Origin: Heliobacterium chlorum
GTDB lineage: Bacteria; Bacillota; Desulfitobacteriia; Heliobacteriales; Heliobacteriaceae
Length of the DNA stretch: 64,000 nucleotides
Assembly (NCBI RefSeq): GCF_014502795.1
Contig: NZ_JACVHF010000011.1
Coordinates: forward strand, 61,300 to 125,299
Direction: 5' to 3'
Under the pieces are notes generated by a model. It saw only the letters and a list, made by a program, of their open reading frames with translations, made no database searches and was not told the DNA's origin. The position numbers and the translations under genes are program-made. The number at the start of each line of letters is the position of its first letter. Position 1 is the stretch's first letter. Positions 9,255 to 18,085 of this stretch are shown piece by piece.

Positions 9255-9608
9255 TTGAACCGGACCAGTATGGCTCTCGGGATGAAGTTCTTGATGACTT
9301 TGATCGCTTCTGGAATTACATTGGGGTTTCTAGCCGGTAATTCATGGGGAAGAGTTATCCTCTTTAGTGTCTTAGCTACGGGTTTAAACTATCTGATCGG
9401 CGATCTGATGGTTCTACCTCGCATGGGAAATCTCATCGCTTCGATCGGAGACGGTTTGCTTGCAGCTATTACGGCCTACAGTCTGACTTTCCTCTTGAGA
9501 GACTTTTACACAACTACCTTTTCCCTTCTGTCATTAGCAGTCCTAGTCGCAATTGGTGAGTCCTTGTTCCATATTTATCTGCGACGTGATGAAAAAGTTA
9601 TGCCATAA
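9255..9608 (+). CDS. DUF2512 (YndM-like) membrane protein
   Basis: 117 aa from TTG 9255, set by GGAGGTG (9241-9247). Four membrane helices: MKFLMTLIASGITLGFLAG, VILFSVLATGLNYLIGDLMV, GDGLLAAITAYSLTFLL and FSLLSLAVLVAIGESLF. The NYLIGDLMVLPRMGN block is the signature of DUF2512, a small integral membrane family found almost only in endospore formers. No biochemical function is known. It is a single gene with its own terminator. Confidence 0.8.
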   Translation: MNRTSMALGMKFLMTLIASGITLGFLAGNSWGRVILFSVLATGLNYLIGDLMVLPRMGNLIASIGDGLLAAITAYSLTFLLRDFYTTTFSLLSLAVLVAIGESLFHIYLRRDEKVMP

Positions 9609-9624
9609 CAAAGGAATGAAAAAA

Positions 9625-9650
9625 GACCCGGTTTACACCGGGCCTTTTTT
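9625..9650 (+). terminator. Rho-independent terminator
   Basis: GACCCGGT pairs with ACCGGG around loop TTAC, followed by CCTTTTTT. It ends the DUF2512 gene. Confidence 0.8.
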
Positions 9651-9761
9651 ACGAACTTCTGGCTCTAATCACATACTTTAAGCACATTTTTAGTGCACTT
9701 TTATAAAGAGATTCGCAGTGGAGAGCCTGAAAAGGGATGCTCGCTCATAAAAGCTGTAAGG

Positions 9762-10502
9762 CTATCTCCGGTTGTTCATCTGGTGAAATGCCTTATCGAT
9801 CTCGTCCCTGGACATGCGAAGCGCCTTTTCTGACGTACCATAGCCGATTTCTTGATTTCCATTCCGAAGTCCCTGAAATACGGCATCGGCAAATTCGTCC
9901 AGGGGTACCCCAAAGGTATGCAGCCCCGGTCCACCCAAGTCTGTATTGACTGCAGGAGGAGCGACTTCGATCACTTCGATATTGCTCTTCGAGACTTGAT
10001 GCCGAAGACTCATGCTAAAGGAATGTAACGCTGCTTTGGTTGCACTGTAGATCGGGGCAAAGGCTCCCGGTGTGAAGGCCAATCCGGAGGATATATTTAT
10101 GATTGTCGCATTTTTATTCGCCGATAAAAGAGGCATGAAAAGCATCGATAAATGAATCGGGGCTTCGAGATTAATCTTGATTTCCTGCTGGTAGTAAGTC
10201 CAATCCCGGTTCGGTTCAAGAAGACTCACACGCTGCTGGATCCCGGCATTGTTAATCAACAGGTTCGTTTGCGGAAAATTCTCCCTCACCCACTGGTATA
10301 AGGCCTCACGTTCCCTTTCTTCGGAGAGGTCGCATACCCGCGTATGAAGTTCCGGAAATTTCGCTTTTGCCTCGGCCAGTTTTTCTTCGCGACGGCCGCA
10401 AATGATTACCTGATTTCCCGCGTGGATAAATCTCTCCGCCAATGCAAGTCCGATGCCCGATGCCCCGCCTGTAATCACTACGGTGTTTCCTGATAAGTTC
10501 AA
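9762..10502 (-). CDS. Short-chain dehydrogenase/reductase, DltE-like
   Basis: 246 aa, TTG start at 10502 behind GGGAGGAAG. Classical SDR features: nucleotide-binding TGGASGIG (about 11-18), NNAG (about 88-91), catalytic Ser in INISSGLAF and the YSATK active-site tetrad element (about 151-155). The ICGRREEKL segment after beta-2 suggests NADP(H) preference. The overall match is to the DltE/YvaG branch of SDRs, whose substrates are mostly undefined. No dlt operon is nearby, so no pathway is assigned. Confidence 0.8.
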   Translation of the reverse strand: MNLSGNTVVITGGASGIGLALAERFIHAGNQVIICGRREEKLAEAKAKFPELHTRVCDLSEEREREALYQWVRENFPQTNLLINNAGIQQRVSLLEPNRDWTYYQQEIKINLEAPIHLSMLFMPLLSANKNATIINISSGLAFTPGAFAPIYSATKAALHSFSMSLRHQVSKSNIEVIEVAPPAVNTDLGGPGLHTFGVPLDEFADAVFQGLRNGNQEIGYGTSEKALRMSRDEIDKAFHQMNNRR

Positions 10503-10692
10503 CTTTTCTTCCTCCCTCTTTTCCCCAATGGAATTTTGCTATGAGTTTTTCCAATCACTATTTGAGTAATACTTTTTCTCGATGTAATAGTGGTTCTCCT
10601 CTTAAGGAGTTCCTTCAACAATATCTAAATCGCCGATGGTTGCATTCTGCGAATTTAATCTGGGAACGATAGCACTGAGAGGAGGTGACCCC

Positions 10693-10848
10693 ATGTCTCA
10701 AATCAAGTGCAGAGTCGAAGAATGCCATTACAACAAGAGCGAGATTTGTCAAGCTTCCACCATTGAGGTCCGCTCCCGTGTAAAAGACCACATGACCAGT
10801 ATCTCTGATGATACCGCTTGCGAAACCTTCGTTCCGAAAAAACACTGA
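10693..10848 (+). CDS. DUF1540 domain protein
   Basis: 51 aa, ATG behind GAGAGGAGGTG. Four cysteines in the pattern C-x3-C-x8-C and a late C (KCRVEEC, EICQAS, TACETF) match the DUF1540 module, a small presumed metal-binding domain common in Clostridia and sometimes produced in sporulation. A longer upstream reading is possible but lacks a ribosome site. The protein is cytosolic and its function is unknown. Confidence 0.75.
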   Translation: MSQIKCRVEECHYNKSEICQASTIEVRSRVKDHMTSISDDTACETFVPKKH

Positions 10849-10886
10849 GATCCATAGGGCTAATAGGCTCTTTTATGAAGAAAAAG

Positions 10887-10925
10887 AGACCAGTGAAGTC
10901 TTGTCGCTTCGACTGGTCTTTTCTC
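10887..10925. terminator. Bidirectional terminator
   Basis: AGACCAGT (10887-10894) pairs with ACTGGTCT (10912-10919), with an additional GAAG/CTTC inner stem. T-rich flanks occur on both strands between the convergent DUF1540 gene and the RND operon. Confidence 0.8.
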
Positions 10926-10945
10926 ATTTTTACTATAAGGGGAGA

Positions 10946-13900
10946 TTAGACTTTTGTTGCTGCGGCTTCCTTCTTTCCTTTGCTCCAGGGAAGGCGCCAC
11001 TGCCGGTTGCCCAATCGTTCTTTCCAGTTGTACAAATAGATGAAGATGATCGGGATGATCACCAAAGTGAAGAAGGTCGAACTGAGCAGACCGCCGATGA
11101 GGACCCAGGCCATACCCACCCGGTTCTCGGCGCCTTCGGCAACCGCTAAGGCTGTCGGCAGCATACCGATGACCATCGTCAGCGTGGTCATGATGATGGG
11201 GCGTAGCCTTGTTTTGGCCGCTTCGATGACCGCTTCTTGGGGGGGTAATCCACGAGTAACCAAGGTGAGTGAGTAATCGAGCAGCAAGGTACCGTTTTTG
11301 GCGACCAAGCCGTCCATCATGATAATCCCCATCATCGAGAAGAGGTTGAGGCTGTTTTTCGTCAGCGCTAGGGCGACTAAGGCGCCGACAAAGCCTAAGG
11401 GCAGAGAGAACATCCGGATGAAGGGCGTAAGGAACGATTCATACAATACGACCAGCACCATATAGACCAAGATGAGAGATAATCCCAAGGCACTGATCAT
11501 CTGGCTAAAGGTGTCGTTCATGCTCTGGGCCGAACCGGCAAAACGAACCGTATAGGCCGGATCAAAATTTTGCGCCTTGATTTTGCCTTGTACTTCACTG
11601 ACAAAGTCTTGTAAGGGACGATCCGTCAAATTGCAGGTGATCGTAATACTGCGCTGTTTATCGACGCGACGGATCGTCAGTGGACCTGTGCCTTCTTTGA
11701 AGTCTACCAGGTTGCCGAGAGGGATATTCTGGCTCCCCACAGTGACGGGAACGTTTTTGAGTTTCTGAATATCCATTTTGTCGCCGTCTTTAAAACGGAC
11801 ATTGATGTCGATATCGTCACCCTTCTCGGTAAAGGTTCCCGCCGTGCTGCCGCTGATACCGGTCTGCAAAGCTCTGGAAATATCGCTGATCGAGGCACCG
11901 TAATATTTGACGCGTTCCCGGTTGATCACAGTCTCAATTTCCGGTTGTCCTACCCGCCAGCTGCTGTTGACGTCTTTTGATCCCGTAGTGTCTTTCAGGA
12001 TCGCCATGACGGCATCGGAGATCTGCATCAACTTGTCATTATCGGAGCCTAAAATTTCGATTGATACGTTTCCGCCGCCGCCTCCGGGGCCGCGCCCTCC
12101 GCCGGGCATACCAGCGATGGAAGAGCTCGTCTCATTGACTCGTGCTACACCGGGGGCGTAATTCTTCCGGGTCCACTGGCGCACTTCGTCACCGATTTGC
12201 CAGACTGTCCGCTTTCTTTCTTTTTTATTCTGCAGCATTACCTGGACGGAACCGGAGTTTGCGCTGAAGCGGGATTGGACCATGGTCGCTTCTGGGATCG
12301 TTCGCAGATAAGCTTCTGCTTTCGCAATCGCCTTATCCGTTTCCTCAAAGGGGGTGCCGATAGGTAATTCTATCGATACGGTAAAACTGCCTTCGTCGTT
12401 ATTCGGTAAGAATTCTGCACCCACTAATTTCAGAGGGATGAGGCTGATTGAGGCTAGAAAAATGACCAGGGCGCCAGCCAACACTTTTTTCTTGTTTCGT
12501 AAGGACCAATCCAGGATTTTTTCGTAACGTCCCTTAAAGGCCAAGCCGAACCGATCGACTCGCTGCCAGAAAGGGTGATGGCTCTCCTGGTATCCCCGCT
12601 TGAAGAGTCTCGACGACAGCATCGGTGTAATAGTGAAGGAGACAAAGAGGGAAAAAAGCGTGGCAAAAACGATAGTTAGTCCGAACTGACGGAAGAATTG
12701 GCCCACCATACCTTGCATGAAGGCGATAGGCAGAAAGACGACGACGTCACAAAGGGTGATGGCGATAGCGGCCATACCGATCTCCATCCGCCCTTCCCGG
12801 GCCGCTGTTTCGGCATCTTTTCCCATCGTCAAGTGCCGGTGGATGTTTTCCAAAACCACAATGGAGTCGTCCACCAGAATACCTATACAGAGGGCCATCC
12901 CCATTAAGGACATCATGTTGAAGGAGAAATTGGCCATGTACATGACAAAAATGGTGGCGATGAGCGATGTGGGGATAGCGAGTAAGACCGTCCCCATGGA
13001 CCTCCACTCTTTCAAGAAGAAGAGGAGCGCTACAGAGGTGGTCAAGATCCCTTCGAAGATACTCATCTGCGTATTGTTTAAGGCTTTATGGACATAGTCG
13101 GAGGCATCATTCGCGATAAAGATGTTGACGCCCGGTAAATCCTTACGGATTTTTTCCAGCTCTACTTTTAATGCATCACCGACATCGGCCACACTGGCAT
13201 CACTTTGCTTTTGAATCTCAATACCGACAGATTCATCACCGTTCAAGCGGGTCATGTTTTTAACTTCTTTGACCTGCTCTTTTACAGTCGCGACGGTCTT
13301 GAGCGGAATGATGGCACCGTCTGCCGTAGCGATTCCTAGATTTTCGATCTCGTTCACGCTGTGGTATTCACCGAGGATGCGCAAATCATAATCTTTATCT
13401 CGATAGAGTTTCCCGGCGGGGCTGTTGGCGTTTTCAGACTTGATCTTATTGACGACGGAGTTGAGCGATACGTTATAGCTATAGAGTTTTTGCGGATCTA
13501 TCTCGACAGCAATCTCCTTCTGTCGCCCACCGAAGATGCTTACATCGGCCACCCCATTGACCCGCTGCAACCGGTCGCGAATCACGTCATCAGCCAAGTG
13601 ATAGGTTTCTACCTTAGACATTCCTTCGCTGGTGACACCAAGGCTCATAATGGGCTGGGCGTTGATATCTCTTTTGACCACGATGGGGTCGTCAGCACCG
13701 TCGGGGAGACGGCCTTTGACGGAGTCCACTTTTTTGGTTACATCGAGGGCCGCTTGATCGGCATTGGCTGTCATGTCAAACTCTAAGACGATGAAGCCGT
13801 TCCCCTGGTTGGCTGTGGAGGAGATTTTTTTCAGTTTGGACACGGAAGATACGGCATCTTCTAACGGCTCCAGGACCTGCTTCTCCACTTCTTCGGCTCC

Positions 13901-14062
13901 GGCGCCCGCGTAGGACACTTGGACCGTCACGTAGGGGGTATTCATGGCCGGTAGCAGTTCAACACCGATTCGGTTGAAACTGTAAATGCCGAGAACCACG
14001 AAAAAGAGCACGATCATGGTGATGCCGGCCGGACGCTTAATTGAAAAATCGGTTATATTCAT
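10946..14062 (-). CDS. RND family efflux transporter (AcrB/HAE1-like)
   Basis: 1038 aa, full-length RND permease: proton-driven export of drugs, envelope-damaging compounds or lipids. The N-terminus MNITDFSIKRPAGITMIVLF is the usual amphipathic helix plus TM1. TM4 carries the proton-relay pair in GILVDDSIVVLENIHRH (about 395-411). Two large extracytoplasmic loops and 12 helices are inferred. The second loop contains a Gly/Pro-rich insert (GMPGGGRGPGGGGGN). C-terminal FSMMGIIMMDGLVAKNGTLL is the TM10 region. It starts 11 bp after the adaptor gene, so the two form one operon that follows a two-component system and a secreted stress-type protein. No TolC-like outer-membrane gene is present, as expected in a monoderm. 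Confidence 0.92.
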   Translation of the reverse strand: MNITDFSIKRPAGITMIVLFFVVLGIYSFNRIGVELLPAMNTPYVTVQVSYAGAGAEEVEKQVLEPLEDAVSSVSKLKKISSTANQGNGFIVLEFDMTANADQAALDVTKKVDSVKGRLPDGADDPIVVKRDINAQPIMSLGVTSEGMSKVETYHLADDVIRDRLQRVNGVADVSIFGGRQKEIAVEIDPQKLYSYNVSLNSVVNKIKSENANSPAGKLYRDKDYDLRILGEYHSVNEIENLGIATADGAIIPLKTVATVKEQVKEVKNMTRLNGDESVGIEIQKQSDASVADVGDALKVELEKIRKDLPGVNIFIANDASDYVHKALNNTQMSIFEGILTTSVALLFFLKEWRSMGTVLLAIPTSLIATIFVMYMANFSFNMMSLMGMALCIGILVDDSIVVLENIHRHLTMGKDAETAAREGRMEIGMAAIAITLCDVVVFLPIAFMQGMVGQFFRQFGLTIVFATLFSLFVSFTITPMLSSRLFKRGYQESHHPFWQRVDRFGLAFKGRYEKILDWSLRNKKKVLAGALVIFLASISLIPLKLVGAEFLPNNDEGSFTVSIELPIGTPFEETDKAIAKAEAYLRTIPEATMVQSRFSANSGSVQVMLQNKKERKRTVWQIGDEVRQWTRKNYAPGVARVNETSSSIAGMPGGGRGPGGGGGNVSIEILGSDNDKLMQISDAVMAILKDTTGSKDVNSSWRVGQPEIETVINRERVKYYGASISDISRALQTGISGSTAGTFTEKGDDIDINVRFKDGDKMDIQKLKNVPVTVGSQNIPLGNLVDFKEGTGPLTIRRVDKQRSITITCNLTDRPLQDFVSEVQGKIKAQNFDPAYTVRFAGSAQSMNDTFSQMISALGLSLILVYMVLVVLYESFLTPFIRMFSLPLGFVGALVALALTKNSLNLFSMMGIIMMDGLVAKNGTLLLDYSLTLVTRGLPPQEAVIEAAKTRLRPIIMTTLTMVIGMLPTALAVAEGAENRVGMAWVLIGGLLSSTFFTLVIIPIIFIYLYNWKERLGNRQWRLPWSKGKKEAAATKV

Positions 14063-14073
14063 TCTCTTCCCGC

Positions 14074-15456
14074 CTACTGCTGTTGTTGAGGCTTACCGGC
14101 GCCTTGACCATCGGAAGAACCTTGCTTACCTTGGCCGGCAGCGTTCGCATCGCCCGAGGCGTTTGGATCACCCTGTCCGCTGCGGTTCCCTTGCGCCCCT
14201 TGTCCTCCCCCAGCGCCTCCTTTATTGCGGCCAGAGGGATTCCCTTGCGCAGCGGGATCTCCATTGCCAGCTTTATCGGCCTCCGCGTTTCCACCTTTGT
14301 CTCCGCGAATCGGCATGCCATCACGCATGGTTTGCAGGCCGGAGGTGATTACCAGTTCGCCTTCCTTCACACCGTCGAGCACTTCCGTTTTCTTTTCTAC
14401 TGTAATTCCGACGGTGACTTTTCTCTCGACGGCCTTTCCGCCTTCAGCGATATAGACCACTTTTTGTCCGCCCCGTTCCACGACCGCATCGGTTGGAACG
14501 ACCAGGGTGTTATCCCGTTTCTGCGTTTGGAAATGAGCTTCAGCGAACATTCCTTCTTTGAGTTGCCTATCGGGGTTGTCGATGGATATCCAGAGGGGGT
14601 ATGTTTTTGACTTAGCATCTGCGGCAGGGCTGATACGGACGACTTTCCCCTTAAATGGCTGGGAAGAAACCGCCGCGACCATCACATCTACATCCATGCC
14701 TTTTTGAATATACTTTAGATCATCTTCGTTGACGTTGCCGTTGACTTCCACCGTATGTAGATCGATGACCACAAATGGGGCTGTGCTGGTCGATACGAAT
14801 TCACCGATATCGGTGTTCTTCGCGGAGATGACACCGGAGATGGGGGTAATGACGCGCGTATTTTCTAAATCGACTTCGTTCTGCCGGATCGCTGCCTGGT
14901 TTTGTTCTACAGCAGCCTGGGCTGCCGCTACGGAAGCCACGTTCATGTCATAATCTTTTTGCACGGAATCGTAATTCGTTTGAGCCGTCTCTAAATCGGT
15001 CAACGGGGTCGCACCGGAATCATAGAGCGTTTTTTTCCGGTCTAAGTTCCGCTTGGCATCGTTAATCTGAATCTGGTTCTTTTCCAACTGGAGTTTCGCT
15101 CGCTCCAAGTTGGCTTGGCTCGCTGCCAGGGACGCACGGGCCGAGTCTAATTTGGCTTGAATATCGTTGTTTTCCAGTTGTAACAGCAGTGTGCCTGCCG
15201 ATACCTCTTGGCCTACTTCCCCATTTACATAGGCCACCTTGCCGGAGGACTTGGGAACCACGTTAATCTCCTGCGTCGGAGCAATTTTTCCGCTTACGAC
15301 GAGGGGAACAGAAAGAGTCTCTCGGGTCACGGGAGCTGTACTTACCGCCGATACTTGCGCTTCTGCGCCTTTGGTGGTGCTGTCTGTTTTTCCACAGGCC
15401 GTCGTTGTGGCTAGAACTGATAAGGCCAGTACGAGAACTGCCGCTTTTGTCCGCAA
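14074..15456 (-). CDS. RND periplasmic adaptor (membrane fusion protein), lipoprotein-like
   Basis: 460 aa. TTG 15456 is chosen because AGGTGG lies six bases upstream; the longer ORF to 15486 has none. The signal sequence (AAVLVLALSVLATTTACGK) has a Cys for lipid attachment with an imperfect lipobox. Then come a split biotinyl/lipoyl hairpin (GKVAYVNGEVGQEVSAGT), a coiled coil of about 110 residues (SARASLAASQANLERAKL onward), and the barrel and membrane-proximal domains ending near residue 385. The last 70 or so residues are a low-complexity Gly/Gln/Asn/Ala tail ending PQQQQ, unlike the adaptor at 28873. Its own promoter with phased repeats lies immediately upstream (15488-15522). Confidence 0.9.
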   Translation of the reverse strand: MRTKAAVLVLALSVLATTTACGKTDSTTKGAEAQVSAVSTAPVTRETLSVPLVVSGKIAPTQEINVVPKSSGKVAYVNGEVGQEVSAGTLLLQLENNDIQAKLDSARASLAASQANLERAKLQLEKNQIQINDAKRNLDRKKTLYDSGATPLTDLETAQTNYDSVQKDYDMNVASVAAAQAAVEQNQAAIRQNEVDLENTRVITPISGVISAKNTDIGEFVSTSTAPFVVIDLHTVEVNGNVNEDDLKYIQKGMDVDVMVAAVSSQPFKGKVVRISPAADAKSKTYPLWISIDNPDRQLKEGMFAEAHFQTQKRDNTLVVPTDAVVERGGQKVVYIAEGGKAVERKVTVGITVEKKTEVLDGVKEGELVITSGLQTMRDGMPIRGDKGGNAEADKAGNGDPAAQGNPSGRNKGGAGGGQGAQGNRSGQGDPNASGDANAAGQGKQGSSDGQGAGKPQQQQ

Positions 15457-15487
15457 ATGTCTCCACCTCACATAATGTCCTAGCATG

Positions 15488-15522
15488 ATTATACGGCAAA
15501 GTTGTTAAGGAATTTATAAGAT
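15488..15522 (-). promoter_or_regulatory. Phased-repeat promoter of the RND adaptor operon
   Basis: On the minus strand, contiguous 11-mers ATCTTATAAAT (15512-15522) and TCCTTAACAAC (15501-15511) are followed by exactly 7 bp and a consensus TATAAT (15488-15493). The same ATCTTA repeat and spacing recur at two other promoters of this locus (16468-16524, 18849-18883). This is the expected layout for an OmpR-family activator overlapping the -35 position. Confidence 0.7.
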
Positions 15523-15536
15523 TGTTGGCAATAAGC

Positions 15537-15572
15537 AAAAAAAGAAAAGGTCTTGGTTCATCAAGACCTTTT
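15537..15572 (-). terminator. Rho-independent terminator of the secreted-protein gene
   Basis: AAAAGGTCTTG pairs with CAAGACCTTTT (15545-15555 with 15562-15572), and the minus strand continues into a T-rich tract. It separates the secreted-protein transcript from the RND operon, which has its own promoter just downstream. Confidence 0.8.
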
Positions 15573-15605
15573 GTAATCTATAAACCATTGAAAAAGTTTT
15601 AAAGA

Positions 15606-16415
15606 CTATTGAACCGGCTGAGCTAGCTGGGTTTTTGTACCTTCGTGCATACCGGGCTTATGGTTAATCATCCCGTCAATCCGTTTTTCCAAGCCTTGCT
15701 TCACTTGGTCAGCCTTTTCTTGGGTCATTTTGCCTTGTTGTACGAGGGAATCAATATTTTGTTTGGCCGCTTCGATCATTTTCGCTTTCAGGTCTTCCGG
15801 TGCAATTCCTTGGCTTTGAGCAATTTCAGCGAGGCTTTTTCCGGCTTTCATTTCATCCTTTAGTTCATTCGGTTGCATGTTCAGGATTTCGGTCACTTTT
15901 TGAAAATGATTGCCAATCATGCCACGCTTTCCGTTAGCTTTGGAGGGATCGGCTTTTCTTTCCACAGCGGCGGTGATCCGGTCTTTCAGGTTTGCTTTCA
16001 TTTGGGTTGCTTTATCGCTCGTCACTTTTCCATCCTTGACCGCTTTGTCGATACGGTTCTCAGCGTCAGTCACCATCTTAGCGATCAGATCGTCCTTGGA
16101 GATGCCTTTGGCCTGGGCAATTTCTAGCATCGTTTTCCCGCTCTGGAGTTCCGTTTTCAGGGCATCTTTATCCATGCTGAAAATGGTAGCCAGATCTTCG
16201 AGATGTTTTTCGAAGGGGCCTCCTTGAAAAGCTCCATGGCCGCGCCCTGCAAAATTCCCCTTTTCACCTTTAAAACCGAAGTGATGGGAGAAAGAAGTTC
16301 CTTGTCCGTTACTGCTGGTTGTCGTATCTGTCGCTGCGTAGGCTACGATACCGCCGCAAAAGAGCGCACCGATCAAACCTACCGATACCATGCCTTTTGT
16401 CCATTTTTTACTCAT
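15606..16415 (-). CDS. Secreted duplicated-helical protein, Spy/CpxP-like in context
   Basis: 269 aa. Start ATG 16415 is set by GAGGTG; the nominal GTG 16424 is part of that ribosome site. The signal peptide (about 1-27, GLIGALFCGGIVAYAA) is followed by a Gly/His/Phe-rich linker (HHFGFKGEKGNFAGRGHGAF). Two repeats of about 80 residues follow (72-153 and 171-252). Each has a helix containing IFSMDKDALKTEL or ILNMQPNELKDEM, the motif GKT/SL-EIAQ-GI, and a long charged amphipathic helix. The family is not firmly recognised; DUF2680/YckD-like secreted helical proteins are closest. Its place between a BaeS-like kinase and an RND pump parallels Spy in the E. coli Bae regulon, suggesting an extracytoplasmic chaperone or sensor accessory. 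That role is inference. Confidence 0.7.
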   Translation of the reverse strand: MSKKWTKGMVSVGLIGALFCGGIVAYAATDTTTSSNGQGTSFSHHFGFKGEKGNFAGRGHGAFQGGPFEKHLEDLATIFSMDKDALKTELQSGKTMLEIAQAKGISKDDLIAKMVTDAENRIDKAVKDGKVTSDKATQMKANLKDRITAAVERKADPSKANGKRGMIGNHFQKVTEILNMQPNELKDEMKAGKSLAEIAQSQGIAPEDLKAKMIEAAKQNIDSLVQQGKMTQEKADQVKQGLEKRIDGMINHKPGMHEGTKTQLAQPVQ

Positions 16416-16442
16416 CATGAACACCTCTGACTTTTTCGTTTT

Positions 16443-16460
16443 CTAAGGATATATCCTTAG
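16443..16460. repeat. Perfect 18-bp palindrome in the 5' leader
   Basis: CTAAGGATATATCCTTAG is self-complementary over all 18 bases. It sits between the -10 (16468-16473) and the start codon (16415) of the secreted-protein gene. It is too AT-rich and lacks a T-run, so it is not a terminator. A dimeric repressor site or an mRNA 5' hairpin are the options. Confidence 0.5.
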
Positions 16461-16467
16461 CATCTTT

Positions 16468-16524
16468 AGGATACCCCGTCCGTTTCAAGCTCGTTTCTGG
16501 CAGATGTTAAGATTTTTTCAAGAT
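16468..16524 (-). promoter_or_regulatory. Phased-repeat promoter of the secreted protein
   Basis: Minus strand, four consecutive 11-mers: ATCTTGAAAAA (16514-16524), ATCTTAACATC (16503-16513), TGCCAGAAACG (16492-16502) and AGCTTGAAACG (16481-16491). A 7-bp gap and TATCCT (16468-16473) follow. The outermost repeat overlaps the 3' end of the kinase gene. Repeat sequence and the 7-bp gap match the other two promoters of the locus. Confidence 0.65.
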
Positions 16525-18074
16525 TGTTCATCACTATTCGTCGACTCCGGCGGTTTTAGGGGTAAGAAAAAGGCAAAACAACTTCCCTTATCCCTGCGAT
16601 TTACGGCGACGATCCGGCCTCCATGGGCCAGCACATATTCCCGGGCGATGGCCAAGCCTAAACCACTTCCTCCCGTTTCTCGCCCCCTCGATGGGTCGCA
16701 ACGGAAAAAGCGTTCGAACACATGGGGCAGATGTTCCGGCGCGATCCCCGGTCCCTCATCAGCCACATATACAAGGATACCTTCCGTTTCCGAAGGTATG
16801 CTTTTTGAGCTGAGGGAAGCCGCCCTCTTCGACGTCACCGCTTCCGGAAGGCGGTAATTCTGCGCAAACTCTGCTTCTCTTTCCCCATTCAAATGCATGT
16901 TGATGAAAGATAGGACCGATTCGCCATCGATTTCTTCCGGTAACGACGCTTTTAGCAAGCCGATGTGAATCGTCCCGCCACTCGGCGAATAGTTCAAAGC
17001 ATTGCCTACGATGTTGACGATGATTTGTGTCAGCCGATCTGGATCCACTGTGATGAAAAGGCTTTCTTCCCGGCAGCTCATTTTCAACTGAATATTACGC
17101 AGTTCTGATTCGACGGAAAAAATCTCGACGACCCGCTGCAATAAGGCTTTCGCATCCGTTGGAAGCAGCCGTAACGGCAGTTTTCCCGCCTCTGCCAAGG
17201 TGAGCTGGCGCAGTTCGTCAACCAAGCGGTTTAGGCGGATCACCTCATCATGAATAGGTAATACGGTCTCTACCGCTGCCGGCAAAACGCCCTGTTGGAT
17301 CGATTCCAACTGACCTTGGATCACCGTAAGCGGAGTTCGCAGCTCATGAGCCACATCAGCGACCAGGTTAGTTCGAACTTGTTCCCCCCGTTGCAACGCT
17401 TCACTCATCTCGTTAAAGGCTTTGACGACGGTTCCCACTTCGTCTTGGGATGAAAGGGGAATACGTAAATCAAAGCGCCGTTTTTTTATTTCCTGGGCTG
17501 CTGCGGCTAATTGCAATAATGGTTTCGTCAATCGCCTGGCCAGTAGGTAAGTGACGATGATGGCTGTGATCGAGCTGATCAGGATGGAGACCAGAAAAGT
17601 ATCCACGAGCGATGACGTTACTTTGGCTCGGATGCCTTCGATGCCGGTAGGGTTGTGGTAAGGCATCCAAAGCCCTCCCACCTCCCGCTCTTCGACAAGG
17701 ATGGGCGTGATCGTTCCCTTTTCTTGCAGGTCAATATCCTGCCAGTGTTCTTGACTACCGCGAGGCCATGCGGCGATGGGCACATTATGTTCATCGAGGA
17801 GCACCATGGTGATCCGCATGAAGCGCCGATCCCGCTGTGGGTGCTGAGACATCAACGGAAGTATATATTGATCAACACCGTTCCAACTTTCACCGTTATT
17901 CAGATAGTACTCCGCTAGTGAATTTTGAATTTGGTCGGCCACTTGTTTCTGCACCATGGTTTCGTAGCGGTCGAAGATGGTGTTGGTCGCTATCATGGAG
18001 AGAGTCAGGTAGACACCGGATAGGGTGAGGATGATCAAAAAAGACCCTAATAACAATTTTGTCCGCAACCGCAT
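16518..18074 (-). CDS. Sensor histidine kinase, BaeS-like
   Basis: 518 aa. TM1 (about 7-29), extracytoplasmic sensor of about 130 residues, TM2 (about 157-178), HAMP (about 179-230), HisKA with phospho-acceptor His243 in DVAHELRTPL, and HATPase with N-box NIVGNALNYSP (354-364), G1 DEGPG (439-443) and G2 GGSGLGL (468-474). Between N-box and G1 there is an insertion of about 55 residues (roughly 374-431, Ser/Glu-rich) that is absent from ordinary HATPase domains. It lies 11 bp downstream of its response regulator, and its 3' end carries the operator of the next unit. It probably senses envelope stress or an efflux substrate, by analogy with BaeS. Confidence 0.88.
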   Translation of the reverse strand: MRLRTKLLLGSFLIILTLSGVYLTLSMIATNTIFDRYETMVQKQVADQIQNSLAEYYLNNGESWNGVDQYILPLMSQHPQRDRRFMRITMVLLDEHNVPIAAWPRGSQEHWQDIDLQEKGTITPILVEEREVGGLWMPYHNPTGIEGIRAKVTSSLVDTFLVSILISSITAIIVTYLLARRLTKPLLQLAAAAQEIKKRRFDLRIPLSSQDEVGTVVKAFNEMSEALQRGEQVRTNLVADVAHELRTPLTVIQGQLESIQQGVLPAAVETVLPIHDEVIRLNRLVDELRQLTLAEAGKLPLRLLPTDAKALLQRVVEIFSVESELRNIQLKMSCREESLFITVDPDRLTQIIVNIVGNALNYSPSGGTIHIGLLKASLPEEIDGESVLSFINMHLNGEREAEFAQNYRLPEAVTSKRAASLSSKSIPSETEGILVYVADEGPGIAPEHLPHVFERFFRCDPSRGRETGGSGLGLAIAREYVLAHGGRIVAVNRRDKGSCFAFFLPLKPPESTNSDEQS

Positions 18075-18085
18075 CTCATCACCAC

